DNA of 25,609 bases from JBASRP01 sp044866075 (GTDB taxonomy: Bacteria > Actinomycetota > AC-67): NCBI GenBank assembly GCA_044866075.1, contig JBIOTQ010000065.1:1-25609 (forward strand), read 5' to 3'. Positions 22,413 to 25,609 of this stretch are shown one piece after another. Both the position numbers and the translations under genes were made by a program. Each line of letters begins with the position of its first letter. Positions within the stretch are counted from its first letter, which is position 1. Under the pieces are notes generated by a model. The model had not been told where the DNA came from. It did not search any database and saw nothing but the letters and a program-made list of their open reading frames with translations.

Positions 22413-24104
22413 CTAGAAACCCAGCGAATGGCTCACGTCGAGCATCGTCTGCATGACGTGGTCGCCGAAGCAGCGGTCAAGCGAGAAAACTTCTTCGTAC
22501 TCGCCGGTCATCGTGCCGTACTCGGTCGCGACGTTGCCCTGGTTGTCGAACTCGAACGACTGGATGATGTAGCCGAGCGAGTCGTTCGTCTGGCCGAAGA
22601 CGAAGGTGATCGCGCTCGACGCCGTCCGCGACTTCGCTGTGATGGCCATGTTCGAGAAGATCTCTCCCGGCGCGATGATGATCAGCGCGTTACCGATGCG
22701 GTAGCCCGACACGATCGTCTTGACCTGGAACGCCGACGCCGTATCGCACCCGCGCAGCATCCCGGGATCCGGGTTATCGGGGAGCGACCCCGACTTGGAC
22801 CAGTGATACGCGCCGGGGACATCGCCGCCGGGACTCGTCGGAAGCGAGTCGCGTGAGAAAAGGTTGAGATTTCCGCCGAGAGCGAGCAGCGGGTTGGTGA
22901 CCGGATGGCTGATCTCGGCGACCTTCGACGCGACGTCGTTCGTCGTGAGCTTGATCCCGCCGCCCTTGATGTCTGCGGCGACGGCGTCGGCGAAGGCGCG
23001 TCCGGTGTTCTCCGCTTCCTCGTCTTCGTTCTTGCCGCCCCGGCCGCGAACCGACATGTTGCCGAGACCGCCGTTGAACAGCAGCCCGGTGCCTCCGAAG
23101 ATCTGTTCGAAACGACGGTCGGTCGCGCCCGGCCAGTCCGCGTGCAGCACCGGGCCGCCGACGATCGTCGGGTGAGCGGCGAAGTTCGCGAGCGTCGCCA
23201 GCACCGCCCCCTTCGGCGTCTTCGCCTGCAGCCACGTTGCCTGGTAGTCGGGCGTCGAGTAGTACGTGTCGCGGCGCTCTCCATTGAAGCCGCGCAGCGC
23301 GACCTCGCCTACGGTGATGGTCGCCTTCGTGAGCCGGAGCAGCGCCTGCTTCGCCGACGCGATCACCGAATCGCGGATCTGGGCCGAGTACCACTTCGGG
23401 ATGCCGCCCCACCCGCCGTACAGGTCGGGCCCGGCGTGCGTGTGCGTGGCGCCAACGGAGAAGTTTCCGACGGGGAGGCCCGTATCGCCGGCGAGCTTCT
23501 GCCGGATGTCGTAGATCCCGCAGGCGTCACAGATATCCGGGTTGTAGGTGTACAGGAAGCCGGGCGCGTCGACGATCTGCATCACGATCGAGTCCTTGCC
23601 GTTCGACACCGCGAGGGAGCGAACCCACACGCCGCCGTTGTCGACGGTGTGCGCGGCCCGCGCCGGCCCGATGCCGAACGCCGCCAGGTAGATGCAGTCC
23701 TTCGACGCGAGGGGCCAGCCGTGACCATCGCCGGGCAGCAGGTGGGTCTGGTCGATGTTGTTCTCGTCGATCTCGGTGCAGCCCTCCTTCTGCCACGTTC
23801 CCTTGTACAGCTGCGGCGCCGGGAAGAGGCTCGTCGCGTCCGCGCCGACCAAGAAGGTGCCGCCGGCCAGCCGGCCGGGGACCTTCAACGCGATCTTCTT
23901 GGCGGCGAGCGCCTGGACCTGGGACGGTTGCGTCGCAGGAGGGACGGCGGCCGCGGCGACGGGGGCGACGGGCGCAACGGCCTCGCGCGCCGGCTGCTCG
24001 GCCCGGCGCCCGATCGGACCGATCACCACGCCGGCGGTCGCGCCCGAGATCAAAGCGATCCCCAGGGCGAAACCGATCGTCCAGGTCTTGAAGAAACGGC
24101 GCAC
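22413..24104 (-). CDS. Neutral/alkaline ceramidase-like secreted hydrolase
   Basis: A 563-residue exported protein. Residues 5-29 form a signal or anchor helix after RR, followed by an Ala/Pro-rich spacer and a large catalytic-type domain. The segment FSVGATHTHAGPD with H221 and H223 corresponds to the ATHTHSGP zinc-binding motif of neutral ceramidases, and later LANFAAHPTIVGG fits the second histidine region of the family. The overall length matches the family, which cleaves N-acyl bonds of sphingolipids; in bacteria lacking sphingolipids, other amide-lipid or glycan substrates are likely. The start is GTG at 24104, with GGGGG seven bases ahead; the open frame to 24764 is shadow of the next gene. 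It contains paired cysteines (DICDACGIYD), fitting an exported protein. Confidence 0.77.
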   Translation of the reverse strand: MRRFFKTWTIGFALGIALISGATAGVVIGPIGRRAEQPAREAVAPVAPVAAAAVPPATQPSQVQALAAKKIALKVPGRLAGGTFLVGADATSLFPAPQLYKGTWQKEGCTEIDENNIDQTHLLPGDGHGWPLASKDCIYLAAFGIGPARAAHTVDNGGVWVRSLAVSNGKDSIVMQIVDAPGFLYTYNPDICDACGIYDIRQKLAGDTGLPVGNFSVGATHTHAGPDLYGGWGGIPKWYSAQIRDSVIASAKQALLRLTKATITVGEVALRGFNGERRDTYYSTPDYQATWLQAKTPKGAVLATLANFAAHPTIVGGPVLHADWPGATDRRFEQIFGGTGLLFNGGLGNMSVRGRGGKNEDEEAENTGRAFADAVAADIKGGGIKLTTNDVASKVAEISHPVTNPLLALGGNLNLFSRDSLPTSPGGDVPGAYHWSKSGSLPDNPDPGMLRGCDTASAFQVKTIVSGYRIGNALIIIAPGEIFSNMAITAKSRTASSAITFVFGQTNDSLGYIIQSFEFDNQGNVATEYGTMTGEYEEVFSLDRCFGDHVMQTMLDVSHSLGF

Positions 24105-24168
24105 GATGAAACCCCCGATCGAAAGGCTTTGAGGACCATTTCGGCGGGGAGAGTGGCGAATCCTGCCC

Positions 24169-25609
24169 TCAGCGGGCGCCGGCGGAGGCCCGGCCGGTCG
24201 TTCCGTTGGCCGTGTCGTGCACGAACACGTCGCGGACGTCGTTCTCGTCCCCGGCGCTGAGCGTCGAGGCGTAGGACTGGAAAGCGACGAAACGACCGTC
24301 CGCCGAGAGCGACGGACCGCCCGAATCCCCCGAACCTGGGGTTCCGTCGGAGGCCAACGACACCAGGCGCACCGCGCCGCTTGCGCGGTCGAGCACGAAG
24401 ACGTCTCGGTGACGGTTCCGGTCTTTCGGCACGAGGTTCGTCGCATCCGAGCTGAACGCCACGAACCGGCCGTCGGCCGAGAGCGCCGCGGAGGAGGCCG
24501 GTCCGTTCGCCTGCTCTCCGGCCCCGGTGACCGACACGCGTGAGAGCTGCTCGGTCGCGAGATCGCGAACGAAGGCGTCGCGCATGCGGTTCGTGTCGCC
24601 GGGCACGAGGTTCGGCGACTTGGAAACGAACGCGACCGAGTTGCCGTCGCCCGATAGCGACGGGAGAAGGCTCGCGAGGGTCCCCTGGTCTCCGTCGCTC
24701 GAAAGCGATGCACGGAGCGTGACCCCGGATGGAACGTCGCGCACGAACACATCCCAGGTTCCATTCGTGTCTTTCATCGTCAGGTTGTTCGCGAGCGACG
24801 CGAATGCCACCCGGGACCCGTCGGCCGCGATAGACGGGGAGCGGCTTTCCCCGTTGGACGGGCTCCCCGAGAACGACAGCGAAACGAGCTCGGTCCGCCC
24901 CTCGGCGAGGTCGCGCACGAAGATGTCGGGCCGCCGGTTCTTGTCACGAGGGTCGAGGTTCGTCGCCAGCGAGCGGAACGCGACGACGCGTCCGTCGGCC
25001 GAGATCGCTGCCGAGTCGCTGTCGCTGTTCGCCTGCGCGCCCTCCGACGACTCGGAGACGCGCGTGGTCGTTCCGGCGACGCGGTCGCGCACGAAGATGT
25101 CGGTCGCCTTGTTGGTGTCGCCGGGGACCAGGTTCGAGGCAGCCGAACGGAACGCCACGTACCGGCCGTCGCGCGAGATGGTCGCGGAGAGGCTGTCGCC
25201 GTTCCCCTGCGCGCCGCTCGACGACACCGAAACACGTTCGAGGCGTCCCGTCGAGAGGTCTCGCACGAACGTGTCCGACGCGAAGTTCGTGTCGCCCGGC
25301 ACGAGGTTGGTGGCGTCCGACATGAACACGACGAAGCGCCCGTCGGCCGAGATCTCGGCCAGGATGCTGCCGCCGTCGGCTTGCTCGCTCACGGCGGGGG
25401 CCGATGCCCCAGACGTAGCCTCGAGGGCGGAGGGCGCGGCGAACTCGACGTCGGGGCGGGCGGGCTCCGATCGGAGCGAGACGGCGATCACGGCGAGCGC
25501 GGCGACCGCAGCGGCCCCGGCGAACGCGAGTGCACCCGCGCGCGTCCAGGAACGACGCCGCGCGCGGGCACGCAGCATCCGTAGCGCATCCGGCGCCGGA
25601 CGCGCTCGT
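24169..25609 (-). CDS. Seven-repeat TolB/WD40-like beta-propeller protein, N-terminus probably outside window
   Basis: The protein has a basic N-terminus (RARARRRSW), a membrane helix, a short spacer and seven clear repeats of 56-58 residues: ISADGRFVVFMSDATNLVPG then DTN...D.FVRDL..G...RVSVSS.G.Q.NGDS. Seven copies suit a complete seven-bladed propeller. The D.N...D loops resemble calcium-binding sites. The first ATG in the window is at 25578 (469 residues), but it lacks a ribosome binding site and the frame stays open to the edge with protein-like sequence (PAPDALRMLRARA), so a cytoplasmic N-terminal part probably lies beyond the window. It is a better preserved paralogue of the protein encoded at 19577-20995. 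It lies 64 bases upstream of the ceramidase-like gene on the same strand and may share its transcript. Confidence 0.8.
   Translation of the reverse strand, partial: RARPAPDALRMLRARARRRSWTRAGALAFAGAAAVAALAVIAVSLRSEPARPDVEFAAPSALEATSGASAPAVSEQADGGSILAEISADGRFVVFMSDATNLVPGDTNFASDTFVRDLSTGRLERVSVSSSGAQGNGDSLSATISRDGRYVAFRSAASNLVPGDTNKATDIFVRDRVAGTTTRVSESSEGAQANSDSDSAAISADGRVVAFRSLATNLDPRDKNRRPDIFVRDLAEGRTELVSLSFSGSPSNGESRSPSIAADGSRVAFASLANNLTMKDTNGTWDVFVRDVPSGVTLRASLSSDGDQGTLASLLPSLSGDGNSVAFVSKSPNLVPGDTNRMRDAFVRDLATEQLSRVSVTGAGEQANGPASSAALSADGRFVAFSSDATNLVPKDRNRHRDVFVLDRASGAVRLVSLASDGTPGSGDSGGPSLSADGRFVAFQSYASTLSAGDENDVRDVFVHDTANGTTGRASAGAR

Noticed and set aside
22905..24260. 451-residue open frame opposite the ceramidase-like gene
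   Set aside because: Arginine- and aspartate-rich shadow of the real gene; no domain or start site.
24105..24764. 220-residue N-terminal extension of the ceramidase-like gene
   Set aside because: The extension overlaps the propeller gene in another frame and lacks protein-like pattern; a GTG with a GGGGG site at 24104 gives a signal-peptide start.
1..25609. tRNA, rRNA, CRISPR, transposon or prophage content
   Set aside because: I looked for cloverleaf arms, regular direct repeats, terminal inverted repeats and transposase or integrase motifs and found none that held up.

Overview
The window is a GC-rich, densely packed stretch of bacterial chromosome. It has no rRNA, tRNA, CRISPR array, insertion sequence or phage gene that I can see. 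Many GTG and a few TTG starts, start sites sitting 6-7 bases after a -10-like hexamer (leaderless style), a CsoR copper repressor, and secreted proteins with repeats of the form 'NLVPGDTNG..DVFV' all fit a free-living, aerobic Actinomycetota lineage, probably uncultured and from soil or sediment. That placement is inference. No intergenic stretch exceeds about 270 bases.

Left third (24-7619, all on the minus strand). Read in the direction of transcription, the cluster is: EthD-family protein, PaaG-like enoyl-CoA hydratase/isomerase, VOC-family protein, PaaA, PaaB, PaaC, PaaD and an aldehyde dehydrogenase, most joined by 4-base overlaps or gaps under 10 bases. PaaABCD is the oxygenase core that epoxidises phenylacetyl-CoA, the PaaG-like protein would isomerise the epoxide to the oxepin, and the aldehyde dehydrogenase could supply phenylacetate from phenylacetaldehyde. 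PaaE (reductase), PaaK (ligase) and PaaZ are not in the window. After 62 bases comes a second, coupled set: NrtS-like nitrate/nitrite transporter, DUF2182 membrane protein with a CxxCC motif, and DUF1326 protein with a CxC...CPC motif.

Middle (7620-15047). A TPP riboswitch precedes a NCS1 permease of the CytX type (thiamine-precursor uptake). Then follow leucyl aminopeptidase (plus strand), a Rieske ferredoxin overlapping a hotdog thioesterase (minus strand), an unrecognised eight-helix membrane protein, a LapA-domain protein, an HtrA-type serine protease, a TatA/B translocase protein with a long basic tail, and a PAP2 phosphatase.

Copper locus (15036-18149). CsoR is divergent from a 905-residue Cu(I) P-type ATPase that carries an N-terminal membrane-anchored cupredoxin domain and a C-terminal YHS domain. 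Two CsoR-like palindromes lie in the shared promoter region. A Mrp/NBP35 Fe-S carrier with a His-rich tail meets the ATPase tail to tail.

Right third (19577-25609). Two paralogous secreted or anchored beta-propeller proteins flank a sugar-nucleotide pyrophosphorylase-like protein with an altered signature and a neutral-ceramidase-like secreted hydrolase. The last propeller gene stays open to the window edge and probably starts beyond it.
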